Of a stretch of 64,000 bases of DNA, positions 51,339 through 60,154 are shown one piece after another. The stretch covers positions 372,001-436,000 of the forward strand of contig NZ_CP158297.1 in NCBI RefSeq assembly GCF_040256395.1. The letters run 5' to 3'. A model generated the notes under the pieces. It searched no databases, was not told where the DNA came from, and saw nothing but the letters and a program-made list of their open reading frames with translations. Each line of letters starts with the position of its first letter. The first letter of the stretch is position 1. Made by a program: the position numbers and the translations under genes. Source of the stretch: Deinococcus sonorensis KR-87. GTDB taxonomy: Bacteria > Deinococcota > Deinococci > Deinococcales > Deinococcaceae.

Positions 51339-52631
51339 TCACGGGTACATGCGGGCCACCATCACGGTCGTGCCGTGGCCGGTGGTGCCCGCGCCCAGCA
51401 GCCGGCCACTGGGCAGGACGTGGACCGCATCAAATTCGGCCAGGCCCCCGGAGATGTCGCAGGCGTCGCACACGCGGACGTGCGACAGGCCGCCTGCGGC
51501 GAAGCTGGAATCCAGCTGCCCGGTGCGCTGGAAGCGGGCCAGGTTGGCCTTGAAGTCCGGCCGGAAGCGCTCACTCGTCAGGACGCTGGCCACCAGCCGG
51601 TGGTTCTGGTCTTCGGCCAGGTCGCTGATGTCGAAGCCGCCGTGGTCCGCGTCTGGATAGTCGGCATGGCCAGCGGTGCCAAAGCCCGGGTCTGGCGTGC
51701 CGTCGGGCCGCAGCCGCCACAGGCCGCCCGCGCCGCCGATGACCAGGCGCCCGCTGTCCTGAAGCAGCAGGGAGCGGCCCATACCCAGGGGCCCGAAATC
51801 CAGGGTGACGCTCCCGGCGTGGCCATACCGCCGGTCCAGCTGCCCAGCGGGTGTATAGCGCAGCACCACCGTCTGGTTGCCGGTGTCGGTGGCGCTGGTC
51901 CGCAGCACCAGGAACCGCTCGGCGTCGTCCATCGCGAGGTCCTGCACTTCTGCGTCCGGATCAGCGGGCAGCGCCGTTCGTCCGCCCTGCCCAAAGCTGA
52001 GATCCGGAGCGCCATTGCGCCGGAACCGCGCGAGGGCCGCCTGGCCAAGCACCACGATCTTGCCGTCCGCCTGAATCGCCACGGCCTTCACGGCGCCCAC
52101 AGAGAACGCCACCGTCACCTGGCCCTGCTGCCCGAAGGTCGGGTCCGGTTGGCCGGACGGCAGGAATCGCGCCAGTGTGAGGCGTTCGGTGCTGAGCGTG
52201 GACCATGCCACCAGCGGTCGCTGCGGGTCCGCACACTCGGCGCTCCAGTCGTTGTCGGCGTTGGCGCCGTCCGGGCAGATGACGGCCGTGGCCACGTCGG
52301 CGTCGGGAAACACCAGCGACCCCGCCTGGCCAAACGACGAATCCGCCTGGCCCCGCGCGGTAACGCGCAGGACGCGGGAGGCGACCCGGCCGGAAGATGC
52401 GCTCTGCACGGTCACCAGCACCTGGTTGTTCGTCTGGAGCGTCGAGCCGACCAGCCGGGCACGGGAGGCGGGTAGCTGCGCCAGGCCCTGCTGGCCGTAC
52501 GCCGGGTCCAGCGTGCCGGACGCTCCCAGGGCCTGAGGGATCAGCGTCGCAGAGGAGGGAACGGCAGGCCGGCCACATCCCGCCAACGCCGCACACAGCA
52601 TCACTCCCATCAATGAACCGGTTCTCCGCAT
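51339..52631 (-). CDS. Delta-60 repeat beta-propeller lipoprotein
   Basis: A 430-residue lipoprotein. The signal peptide ends in LAGC. The rest contains repeats of the delta-60 type, each with a GxLDPxFGxxG element: GTLDPAYGQQG, GQADSSFGQAG, GQPDPTFGQQG, GAPDLSFGQGG, GQLDRRYGHAG, GTPDPGFGTAG and GQLDSSFAAGG. The repeats should form a beta-propeller. Cysteines in ICPDGANADNDWSAECAD and VCDACD may form disulfides. AGAGG lies six bases before ATG 52631. Function is unknown; an envelope-attached scaffold is likely. Confidence 0.87.
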   Translation of the reverse strand: MRRTGSLMGVMLCAALAGCGRPAVPSSATLIPQALGASGTLDPAYGQQGLAQLPASRARLVGSTLQTNNQVLVTVQSASSGRVASRVLRVTARGQADSSFGQAGSLVFPDADVATAVICPDGANADNDWSAECADPQRPLVAWSTLSTERLTLARFLPSGQPDPTFGQQGQVTVAFSVGAVKAVAIQADGKIVVLGQAALARFRRNGAPDLSFGQGGRTALPADPDAEVQDLAMDDAERFLVLRTSATDTGNQTVVLRYTPAGQLDRRYGHAGSVTLDFGPLGMGRSLLLQDSGRLVIGGAGGLWRLRPDGTPDPGFGTAGHADYPDADHGGFDISDLAEDQNHRLVASVLTSERFRPDFKANLARFQRTGQLDSSFAAGGLSHVRVCDACDISGGLAEFDAVHVLPSGRLLGAGTTGHGTTVMVARMYP

Positions 52632-53228
52632 GGCATCCTCTCTGGGCAATGAAGGTGTCCATAGTGTGCGATTTCTTACAAAAAGACATTGTGAGTATCA
52701 CACAAGATCCTCATCGTGAGGGCCGTGCTCTGACAGCGGGTCAACTCCGGCTCAGGCGGAGCGGCGTTACGGGACCGACCGGCACACGGGCTGAGCCCCG
52801 CAACTCCGTCGGGGACGCGTCACATCACGGCCCTGCCCAACGCCAGGGGGAGCGAGCCGCTGCTCAACGACGATGGAGCCGTGCGGCCTGCTCGCCCTGC
52901 CCACAAGCCCACCCCAGTGGATGGGGCACCGCTCGACCCGCACAACTCACCATCGGCGCGCCGTTCCACTTCTCCCATGACGCTCACGGCGAGCGTCAGC
53001 GCTTCACCCGCGGGCGATGGTCCTGCGGGGCGCCCCACAGCCGTCTGACCGGGACAGAACATGCAGCGCCGCACACACCTGTCTGAGCGGCCCGCTCACT
53101 CCCTGGCCCCGCGTCGAGACGTCGCCGGCCGCCGAAGTCAACTCTCCAGCGACACGGCAGACCGCAGCCATCCGCAGGCGCCAGGCGGATGAGGTCAGGT
53201 GCCACAACCGACGCGGTGCCCCCAGGCG
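52632..53228. other. Gene-poor stretch with a short palindromic site
   Basis: Besides the palindromic site at 52690-52702 near the delta-60 promoter I see nothing that I can support. Confidence 0.4.
52690..52702. promoter_or_regulatory. Short inverted repeat TGTGA-gta-TCACA upstream of the delta-60 gene
   Basis: The arms are five bases with a three-base spacer, in an AT-rich zone 59 bp upstream of ATG 52631. CRP-like operators have six-base spacers, so this is not a standard site. Confidence 0.3.
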
Positions 53229-53918
53229 CTAGGATCGACCGGAACCCCCAGGGTGGACGGGCGCGACGCTCCCTGAGTGCACTTCCCGCAGCAGGCCAGT
53301 CTCGACGTCCACCTTGACCTGCAGTGGAGGCGTGCGGCCAGTGCGGTCTCGCGTGACGGTGAGCGACAGCGTGTTCCCTTCGAGCCGTCCCTGGTACCGG
53401 ACGCCGAGCAGCTGCGTGAAGATGTCGTCAGCGCTCCATCCGGTCAGGCCTGGCGCGAGGTGAACCCGCACTTCCCGGCGCTCAGCACCGGAGACCGACC
53501 GGGTCACGAGGACCGTTTCTTCGGCCGGCAGGGTGTCCGGGCCTGAGAGGCGCCACTCCAGCCACGCGACCGTCCGCCCGTCCGTCGACCAGCTCAGCAG
53601 GTCGCGGCACACGAACAGGCCTGCGTTCGAGGCTCCGGCCGGCTGATCGGCGAGGCGGCGCGCTGTCCGGGACTGGAGGTTCATGACCCAGACGTTGGTG
53701 GCGAGGTACCCGCCGCCCTGCACCCACGCCGGAAACGACAGGTACGCCACCCACCGCCCGTCCGGTGAGACAACCGGATTGAAGTTCCGCCCGTACGTCG
53801 TGAGGCGGACACTTTGGTTCCGTGAGTCGAGGTACAGGTCGCCGTTCTTCTGGACGACCAGGGGTGCCGCCGCGGCGGCGCCGACCGTCAACGCCAGCAG
53901 GAACGCGAACCGCCGCAT
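53229..53918 (-). CDS. Exported TolB/PD40-like beta-propeller protein
   Basis: A 229-residue secreted protein. A signal peptide with cleavage near AAA precedes VQKNGDLYLDSRNQSVRLTTYGRNFNPVVSPDGRWVAYLSF, the pattern of TolB-type WD40-like repeats (N-P-V-V-S-P-D-G-R-W-V-A-Y). A second such unit follows with LLSWSTDGRTVAWLEW. The protein is shorter than full TolB and carries perhaps four blades. GGGGAAG precedes ATG 53918. A role in the envelope is inferred; no partner is adjacent. Confidence 0.83.
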   Translation of the reverse strand: MRRFAFLLALTVGAAAAAPLVVQKNGDLYLDSRNQSVRLTTYGRNFNPVVSPDGRWVAYLSFPAWVQGGGYLATNVWVMNLQSRTARRLADQPAGASNAGLFVCRDLLSWSTDGRTVAWLEWRLSGPDTLPAEETVLVTRSVSGAERREVRVHLAPGLTGWSADDIFTQLLGVRYQGRLEGNTLSLTVTRDRTGRTPPLQVKVDVETGLLREVHSGSVAPVHPGGSGRS

Positions 53919-54141
53919 GATCAGCTTCCCCCGCCGGCCAAGGACCGGTGCACCAGAAGCGGCGGGCACCCGGCGCCTTCGAACCCCACCAACGCGGACA
54001 TGCGAAGGACTGGGGCCGGGGCGTCCGCGACCATCATGAGGGTTGCCCTGAAGGAAGCCTGGAGGAGCACGCCCGCACCGTTTGCAGGTGAGGGGCATCC
54101 ACCGTGCCCACGACAGGTGCCTGAGCCGTCCAGATGCTCGG

Positions 54142-55062
54142 TCATGCGGTGGGGAACGCCTGGAAGCGTGCCAGGTACCCTGGCACGTCGCGCGCCGCGT
54201 CGAACTTCTCGTCCCACTCCGCAAAATCCCGCATTTCCCAGACATCGCGCAGCCTCACAACCACCCCCAACGCGGCCTCTTCTTCAGCGCAGAGCGGACG
54301 CCTGGACCGGTACCCCTCGACGAATGCGTCACACATCGCGGCCACGGCAGGATCCGCCGCCGTGTCGTCTCGTCGAGGCCACAAAAAGCCGGCGAGGTCA
54401 TACAGACGGTAGCCGATCCCGCACAGGGCAAAATCAAGCAGGTAGGGCACAGGGCCGTCCCACATGACGTTCCACTGATGCAGATCCGCATGAACGGCAC
54501 CGAACGTCGTCTCATTGATGGGGATGGCCGCGACCGCCGCTCGCCACTCTGCGCCCAACCGCGCCCAGGCCTCAGCATCGGCGCCTTGCAGAAACTGAAG
54601 TCCGAAAGACAGGGGCGCCTCAAGCAGGGTGTCGAGGTCGTAGCGAAAAACCTCTGGCCCTGGCGAGGGTGCGGGGGCACGGTGAAGATCTGCGAGGGCC
54701 ACGCCGAGCGTGGCGGCTTCGCTGGGTGTCAATGGGTACCGAGGCGCGCCTGGGACCGGCGTGAACACGGCTACAGGCAAGCCGCCGTCCACGACGGCCG
54801 CCTCCCCTTCGATGGTTCGGACCACCGTCGGCACACGCTGCCCCTGCTGGACGAGGAGGTTTAGCCAGCGGAGTTCGAACGTGACCTGGGCAGGTCGGTG
54901 CTGCCAGTGGTCTGCATAACGGCGCAGGTAGACCGAACGGACTTCGTCTCGGAGCAAAGAGGTCCTTGTGCCGCGGTACCCCGTGTGCACATGGACGAGC
55001 TCGGGGTCCGTCAACCCGAACCGCGTGGCAAGCTTCTCGTCGGGCGTGAGACCACTAGACAT
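54142..55062 (-). CDS. APH-type phosphotransferase
   Basis: A 306-residue kinase of the aminoglycoside phosphotransferase/homoserine kinase-like fold. The catalytic loop HADLHQWN has H191, D193 and N198, and YLLDFA supplies the metal-binding D210. The N-lobe strands (RTSLLRDEVRSVYLRRYAD) precede it. The substrate may be a small hydroxyl compound; resistance is possible but not implied. TACGCT lies seven bases before ATG 55062, so a leaderless mRNA is likely. It is on the same strand as the TolB-like gene, separated by 223 bp. Confidence 0.88.
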   Translation of the reverse strand: MSSGLTPDEKLATRFGLTDPELVHVHTGYRGTRTSLLRDEVRSVYLRRYADHWQHRPAQVTFELRWLNLLVQQGQRVPTVVRTIEGEAAVVDGGLPVAVFTPVPGAPRYPLTPSEAATLGVALADLHRAPAPSPGPEVFRYDLDTLLEAPLSFGLQFLQGADAEAWARLGAEWRAAVAAIPINETTFGAVHADLHQWNVMWDGPVPYLLDFALCGIGYRLYDLAGFLWPRRDDTAADPAVAAMCDAFVEGYRSRRPLCAEEEAALGVVVRLRDVWEMRDFAEWDEKFDAARDVPGYLARFQAFPTA

Positions 55063-55069
55063 GGCGTCA

Positions 55070-55075
55070 AGCGTA
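55070..55075 (-). promoter_or_regulatory. -10-like TACGCT for the phosphotransferase gene, leaderless spacing
   Basis: On the minus strand TACGCT ends seven bases before the start codon at 55062. Confidence 0.4.
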
Positions 55076-55319
55076 CCCGAAGCGCCATGCCTGCGGCGAC
55101 GGGCGGACCGAGTGGCCACTCGCGCGGGCGGGATGGGGGTACAGGGACATTCGGGACCCCACGGCCGCCAGCAGGCCAAGCCGCCCTCTCCCCCACGCTG
55201 ACCCAGCTGCGCCCTCGCCGCTCACCGCCAAAGGCCCGGTGGTTCAGCGTTACCCCGGCATGCCGTCCGCAGGTCGGTCGTCCCGCGGCAGAGCGGGGCC
55301 CGCGCCCTTCCCTGCTCCC

Positions 55320-56672
55320 TTACCCAAGTGACGACAGCCGGAGCCGCAGCTGCCGGACCACCTCGTCGCGCCGATGGCTGGTCACGCCCGCCAGCACCTC
55401 CCGGCGGATCGCCAGCGGATCCTCCACCTGCAGCACCTGCCGCAGCGCGTCCAGCTCCTGCAGCGTCAGCTCCCCGCGCAGCATGACGCCCACCACCCGC
55501 ATGACCTCCTCCACCTGGTCCTCGCGGGACATCTGCTGCCATGTGCGCTCGAACGCCTCGTGCGGATCCGCCGCCGGCGCTGGTTTCACCCGCTCGGCCG
55601 GCCGCGCCGCGGGAGCCGGCGCTTCGATTGCCGGCGCGCTGTATTTCTGCGGGTTGTTCAGCACGTCCACCAGCAGGGCCGCGCGGTTGCGCGGCTTGTA
55701 CCCGCTCCGGAGCAGCGTCTCGTACTGCTCGAGGGCCCGCTCGATCCGGTCCTGTCCGTGTTGCGCGATCAGCTGCTGGGCCCGGATGCGGGTGATGCCG
55801 GTGAGCATCACGTCCTCGACCAGCTGCGGGTCCGGCACCGCCTGCAACTGGTTGAACACGTACTCGATGGTCTTTTTCTGGCCCCGCCCGAAGATGTTGA
55901 CCTCCAGCAGGTAGCCGCGCTCAATCAGCTCCTCGTGCGCGCTGTTCAGCGCCCGCTCGATCAACGAGGGGCGGTCACTCACGATCTTGCAGGCGCGTCC
56001 CCACTCCATCAGGTTCAGCTGGTAGGACAGCACCCGCTGCTGCGGCTCTTCCGGATCATGCCGGCGCGCGTCCAGCAGGCGGTACAGCGCCCGCGTCGGG
56101 GGGCGTTTCAGGCTCTGCATGAACGCCAGGTCCAGCACCTTGATGTACCCGGCGCGCACCGAGCGCACCAGTTCCTGCGGCAGCGTGATCTTCAGCACGC
56201 TGCCCGGCTCCAGCGCGGTGCTGTCCACGGTGGACGTGAACTCCAGCTTCTCGATGTACCGGAAGCTGGCGGTGGTCCAGCGGCGCCGGGGGTGGTCGCG
56301 CCACCCCTCGCTGATCATGTAGTTGGTGGTCAGCAGCCGCTTCAGGCTCTGGTCCAGGTTCGCGTAGTACCGGCCGGAGGTGTCCAGCCCGGCCGTCTGC
56401 AGGATCAGATACGGCGTGGCGGTCACCACGTTCGACTCGGGGAGGCCCTGCTCGATCAGCAGGTTGATCAGGGCCGTCGTGACGTCATTGTCGATCCCGT
56501 GCGGCACCCCGTACTCCGGCAGCGCCTGGCAGCTCACCCGGTAGCGGCGCGTGGCGTCCTCGTGCTCGACGGTCCAGTCTCGGAAATCCTCCGGGATTCG
56601 CTCCTGGACGCTGATCAAACTCAGCTGACTGACATTGATTTCATCAAAGCGTTTGGGGAGCGACTCGGTCAC
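55320..56672 (-). CDS. Plasmid replication initiator protein (replicon 2)
   Basis: A 450-residue paralogue of the Rep protein at 1300-2670. Conserved blocks recur in the same order: PEYGVPHGIDNDVTTALINLL, TSGRYYANLDQSLKRLL, EGWRDHPRRRW and LKRPPTRALYRLLDARRHDPE. Divergence elsewhere is substantial, so specificity for a different iteron is expected. The start is GTG 56672 with AGGAG four bases upstream. The gene reads away from its own iteron array (56779-57118) and an AT-rich stretch. No parAB pair lies beside it, so partition may rely on the pair at 3580-5311. Confidence 0.9.
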   Translation of the reverse strand: MTESLPKRFDEINVSQLSLISVQERIPEDFRDWTVEHEDATRRYRVSCQALPEYGVPHGIDNDVTTALINLLIEQGLPESNVVTATPYLILQTAGLDTSGRYYANLDQSLKRLLTTNYMISEGWRDHPRRRWTTASFRYIEKLEFTSTVDSTALEPGSVLKITLPQELVRSVRAGYIKVLDLAFMQSLKRPPTRALYRLLDARRHDPEEPQQRVLSYQLNLMEWGRACKIVSDRPSLIERALNSAHEELIERGYLLEVNIFGRGQKKTIEYVFNQLQAVPDPQLVEDVMLTGITRIRAQQLIAQHGQDRIERALEQYETLLRSGYKPRNRAALLVDVLNNPQKYSAPAIEAPAPAARPAERVKPAPAADPHEAFERTWQQMSREDQVEEVMRVVGVMLRGELTLQELDALRQVLQVEDPLAIRREVLAGVTSHRRDEVVRQLRLRLSSLG

Positions 56673-56683
56673 GGGACTCCTGA

Positions 56684-56745
56684 AGATGTTTTTTTATTAC
56701 TTCTGTTTAAAACACTACATGATGACAACAACAGGCGGCGGGCGG
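56684..56745. other. AT-rich stretch of replication module 2
   Basis: TGTTTTTTTATTACTTCTG and neighbouring sequence between the rep start and the iterons is the most AT-rich run of this part. It is a candidate unwinding element and overlaps the rep promoter, as in module 1 (2689-2745). Confidence 0.5.
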
Positions 56746-56778
56746 ATTGCGATGAACACGGGGAAAAAGGTGCGGAAC

Positions 56779-57118
56779 GGCGCAAGTTGTCCGATACTTC
56801 GGCGCAAGATGTCCGATAGGTCCGGCGCAAGATGTCCGACAGTCCAGTGCAGGAACGGCGCAAGATGTCCGATAGATTCGGCGCAAGATGTCCGACACCC
56901 AACGCCACAAACGGCGCAAGATGTCCGACACCCAACGCCACAAACGGCGCAAGATGTCCGACGGTTCAGTGCAGGAACGGCGCAAGATGTCCGAAGCCGC
57001 ACAGGTCGCCGTGACGCCAGAAAAAATGGTGTCCTGGACGGTGCCGAACCGGTCATGCTCTGCCAAACGGCGCAAGATGTCCGACACATTCAGCAGAGGA
57101 ACGGCGCAAGATGTCCGA
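56779..57118. repeat. Iteron array 2 (16-bp unit GGCGCAAGATGTCCGA)
   Basis: Ten direct copies start at 56779 (one mismatch), 56801, 56824, 56857, 56880, 56913, 56946, 56979, 57069 and 57103. Steps are 22, 23, 33, 23, 33, 33, 33, 90 and 34 bp, so nearly all are two or three helical turns. The 90-bp gap holds a run of six A (57021-57026). The unit shares no similarity with iteron 1. Adjacent to the replicon-2 rep gene, it identifies a second origin. Confidence 0.93.
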
Positions 57119-57220
57119 TACCCGCCTGGACGCGCTGCGGCGAACCGCCGGTGAGGGTGGTCGGCGTGCCGTGGAGCCGCTCCAAGCTCCGGCACCGTCT
57201 CCCCTCCTCTCGGCCGGTCT

Positions 57221-58156
57221 TCACGTTCGGGGCGCGGTGACCGGCCGCAGCGGCCGACCAGAGCGTCGGGGCGGACCGCCCATCACCCGTTTGAAGGCGG
57301 TACTGAACGCCGCCTCGGACTCGTAGCCCACCGAGAGGGCGATCCTGGCCACCGTTTCCTCACCACTGGCCAGGCGTTCCGCCGCCAGCAGCATGCGCCA
57401 TCTGGTGAGGTATGCCATCGGGGCCAGACCGACCACCGCAGTGAACCGCGCGGCGAAGGTCGAGCGCGACAGCCCCACGCGTTTGGCCAGGGCCTGCACC
57501 GTCCAGGCGTGCGCCGGATCCGCGTGCATGGCGCGGAGGGTGCGGCTCACCTCGGGATGGCTCAGCGCGAACAGCCAGCCGACCTGGGTCGTCCCCACGC
57601 GCTCCAGGTGCAGGCGGAGCGCCTGAATCAACACGAGGTGCGCGAGGTGTTCGGCCATCAGGTGGCTCCCGGGCCGCTCGTCGCGCAGCTCCCGTTCCAT
57701 GCGTTCCAGCGGCCAGCGCACCGCGTCCTGCCCGGTCGCGCCATCCAAGTGAATGAGCGGCGGCAAGGCGCTCAGGAGCAGCGCCGCCTGCGGCCCGGGC
57801 AACGTAAACGCCCCCCCGATGAACGTCACCTGACGGGGCGCGTCCAGCGACGGCGGTTCGCCCGGGTCAGGCCCGCGCCCTTGGTCGGCTCCGGGCTCGC
57901 GGGGCGGCAGGGTCAGGTCGCTGCCCAGCCGAAACGCGCCACCTCCCGGCAGCAGCACGCAGTCGCCAGCGTCGAGCGCCACCGGCTCACCTCCGTCTAG
58001 GGCGATCCAGCAGTGCCCCTGCAGCACTGCGTAGACCTTGATGTACCCGTGGGCCGCGAAGTGCACGCACCAGTCGCCGGCGCTGGTGACGAGCCGCGCG
58101 AGCGGGCGGCTGGGGCGCAGGTGCCCCAGCACTTCAGAGAGGGGATCCATGGCCAT
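57221..58156 (-). CDS. AraC-family transcriptional regulator
   Basis: A 311-residue regulator with an N-terminal cupin-like sensor domain (FAAHGYIKVYAVLQGHCWIALDGGEPVALDAGDCVLLPGG) and a C-terminal AraC helix-turn-helix pair. WTVQALAKRVGLSRSTFAARFTAVVGLAPMAYLTRWRM and TVARIALSVGYESEAAFSTAFKRVMG are both visible. The sensor pattern with H, Y and a late DG-cluster recalls the cupin_6 type often paired with SDR genes. ATG 58156 has the in-frame alternative 58150. It is divergent from an SDR gene 113 bp away and presumably regulates it. Confidence 0.9.
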   Translation of the reverse strand: MAMDPLSEVLGHLRPSRPLARLVTSAGDWCVHFAAHGYIKVYAVLQGHCWIALDGGEPVALDAGDCVLLPGGGAFRLGSDLTLPPREPGADQGRGPDPGEPPSLDAPRQVTFIGGAFTLPGPQAALLLSALPPLIHLDGATGQDAVRWPLERMERELRDERPGSHLMAEHLAHLVLIQALRLHLERVGTTQVGWLFALSHPEVSRTLRAMHADPAHAWTVQALAKRVGLSRSTFAARFTAVVGLAPMAYLTRWRMLLAAERLASGEETVARIALSVGYESEAAFSTAFKRVMGGPPRRSGRPLRPVTAPRT

Positions 58157-58159
58157 GTT

Positions 58160-58240
58160 GGACGATCGCGAACATACACCAGACTTTAGCGCATAGATCG
58201 TCTGATCCCCGGGCCGTATGATCGGCACGTCGGGACGATC
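58160..58240. promoter_or_regulatory. Repeated GACGATC motifs in the AraC-SDR intergenic region
   Basis: GGACGATC occurs at 58160-58167 and 58233-58240, and GATCGTC (inverted) at 58196-58202. The direct copies are 73 bp apart, about seven helical turns. TATGAT at 58217-58222 is a possible -10 for the SDR gene. AraC binding is inferred from location. Confidence 0.35.
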
Positions 58241-58269
58241 ACCGTCACCGACGCCCCACAGGAGCTCCC

Positions 58270-59154
58270 ATGAACATCTTCGTGACCGGCGGAACCGGCA
58301 CCATCGGCGCGCCCGTCCTCACTGAACTGCTGGCCCACGGCCACACAGTGCTGGCGCTGGCGCGTTCGGACGCCTCCGCCCAGGCCATCAGGCGCCTGGG
58401 TGCCCAGCCGCTGCCCGGCAGCCTGACCGACCTTGACGTCCTCCGCGCCGGCGCCGCACACGCCGACGGCGTCATCAATCTGGCATTCAGCCGAGACTAC
58501 AGCACCGCGAACGCGCTCACGCAGGGCATCGCCGAGGAACACGCCGCGCTGATCACGCTGGGAGCAGCGCTGATCGGCAGTGACCGCCCCCTGGTGGCGG
58601 TGTCGGGTACACCCTGGGTGCCGGGCCGCCGCTCAACCGAAGCGGACCCGCTGCCCACCGACGGCCCGGTGGGCGGCCGCGCGCGGTCCCTGCAGGCGAT
58701 GTTCGACCTGGCGTCCCGTGGCGTGCGCAGCGCGGCGGTCCGGCTGCCGCGAACCGTGCACAACGAAGGGCGGGGTGGGTTCGCGGGACTGCTGACGGCC
58801 GAAGCGCGCCGCAGTGGCGTGGCCGGGTACCCCGGCGACGGAACCCAGCGCTGGCCCGCCGTGCACGCGCGTGACGCCGCGGTGCTGTTCCGGCTGGTCC
58901 TCGAGTCCGCCCCGGCAGGGACCGCCTGGCATGCGGTCGCCGACGAGGGCGACCAGGTCAGGGACCTAGCAGCGGTCATCGGCCGCCGGCTGGGCCTGCC
59001 CGTCCAACCGGTCCCGGAGGACACCTTCGGTCCGTTTGGCCCGATCTTCGCGATGGACCAGCCGTCGTCCAGCGTGTACACACGCGAGACCCTGGGGTGG
59101 ACACCCACGCAGCCGAGTCTGCTCCAGGACCTGGAACACCTCCAGCCGGAGTGA
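58270..59154 (+). CDS. NAD(P)-dependent epimerase/SDR-like protein
   Basis: A 294-residue extended-SDR-like protein. The cofactor motif TGGTGTIG is at residues 6-13, and the segments GVINLAFSRDYS, PLVAVSGTPWVPGR and WPAVHARDAAVLFRLVLE belong to the NAD-dependent epimerase group that lacks the classical YxxxK. AGGAGCTCCC precedes ATG 58270. It is divergent from an AraC regulator, with possible binding repeats between. The substrate is unknown; the pair probably responds to a small organic compound. Confidence 0.88.
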   Translation: MNIFVTGGTGTIGAPVLTELLAHGHTVLALARSDASAQAIRRLGAQPLPGSLTDLDVLRAGAAHADGVINLAFSRDYSTANALTQGIAEEHAALITLGAALIGSDRPLVAVSGTPWVPGRRSTEADPLPTDGPVGGRARSLQAMFDLASRGVRSAAVRLPRTVHNEGRGGFAGLLTAEARRSGVAGYPGDGTQRWPAVHARDAAVLFRLVLESAPAGTAWHAVADEGDQVRDLAAVIGRRLGLPVQPVPEDTFGPFGPIFAMDQPSSSVYTRETLGWTPTQPSLLQDLEHLQPE

Positions 59155-59467
59155 GCGCCGCCCGGATCCCGGCTCACCGCGGACACGCAGTATCCAGGAG
59201 TCCGGCCGTGCCCGGGTGCCGGAAGCCTGAACGGCATCGGACGCGGCGTTCGTCGTGCGAGGGACTGGCCCGCTCACCCCGCCTGGACGGGGCCGTCCTC
59301 CGCCTCCCTGGCACCGCGACGGCACCTTCGCTGCAGGCGATCTCGGTCTGGCGCTCAACGAACTCGACCTGGGCGGTGGTCCCCCTCTGTCTGCGCAGGG
59401 TCCAGCTCCTTTGCGGGTGGCCGGAGGCTCAGGCCGCTTCGGGGCCTGTTACAGTGACGGCAAGCCT
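59155..59467. other. Intergenic, promoter of the third SARP-like gene only
   Basis: TACAGT (59450-59455) lies 12 bases before ATG 59468. No gene or repeat is otherwise seen. Confidence 0.4.
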
Positions 59468-60154
59468 ATGCCCATACCCACCTGGCACTTCCGGATGCTC
59501 GGAACGGCGGCGTTACAGGCGCACGGGGAGGCGTTCACGCCCCTGGAACGCAAGGCCGCTGCCCTGCTCGCGTACCTCGCGCTGGAGGGGCCGAGCAGGC
59601 GAGCGCAGCTGATCGGGCTGCTCTGGCCCGACACCCGGGAGGTGGCCGCGCGGAACAACCTCGTGCATCTGCTGCGAAAATTGCGGCGGTCCGCGGACGC
59701 CGTCCCGGTGGTGGGGGCCGAGGTGCTGTCGCTGGCGCGGGATCTGGTGTCGGACGTGCTGGAAGCGCAGGAGGCGTTCGTGCGGGGGGAGTATACGGTC
59801 GTTCTCCGCTTCGAGGGCGAGGTGCTGCAGGGCCTGGTCTACGACGATCTCCCCGACCTGGACCTGTGGGTGGAAGCGCAACGCGGGCGGTGGCGGGAGT
59901 GGCAGGGCGTGGCCCTGCGCCAGGAAGTGCGGCGCCATGAGGCGCAGGGTGAGTACGACGCTGCCCTGACGCTGGCCCTGGCGCTGCACGATCTCGATCC
60001 GGTCTCCGAGGACGCCGCCCGCCGTCTGATGCGCCTGCATTACCTGCGCGGCGACCGCTCGGCGGCCCTGCGGGCCTACTCCCGCTGTGCCGAGGTGCTG
60101 AGGCGGGAATTCGGGGTGGACCCGCTGCCGGAAACACAGGACCTGGCGCGCTAG
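59468..60154 (+). CDS. SARP-like regulator copy 3, N-terminal part (wHTH-BTAD) ending at an amber codon
   Basis: A 228-residue frame corresponding to the winged helix and BTAD of the two paralogues at 14032-18375: LGTAALQAHGEAF, then ALLAYLALEGPSRRAQLIGLLWPD and RREFGVDPLPETQDLAR. It stops at TAG 60152, exactly where copy 1 has glutamine in LARQIDQG. Changing that codon to CAG makes one continuous frame to 61561. The piece as it stands would be a DNA-binding activator without its ATPase, comparable to short SARPs such as DnrI. It is followed in frame by the ATPase part. Confidence 0.8.
   Translation: MPIPTWHFRMLGTAALQAHGEAFTPLERKAAALLAYLALEGPSRRAQLIGLLWPDTREVAARNNLVHLLRKLRRSADAVPVVGAEVLSLARDLVSDVLEAQEAFVRGEYTVVLRFEGEVLQGLVYDDLPDLDLWVEAQRGRWREWQGVALRQEVRRHEAQGEYDAALTLALALHDLDPVSEDAARRLMRLHYLRGDRSAALRAYSRCAEVLRREFGVDPLPETQDLAR

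Noticed and set aside
56779..57118. Second repeat array considered as CRISPR
   Set aside because: Spacers are too short (6-18 bp mostly) and units lie beside a rep gene; iteron array.
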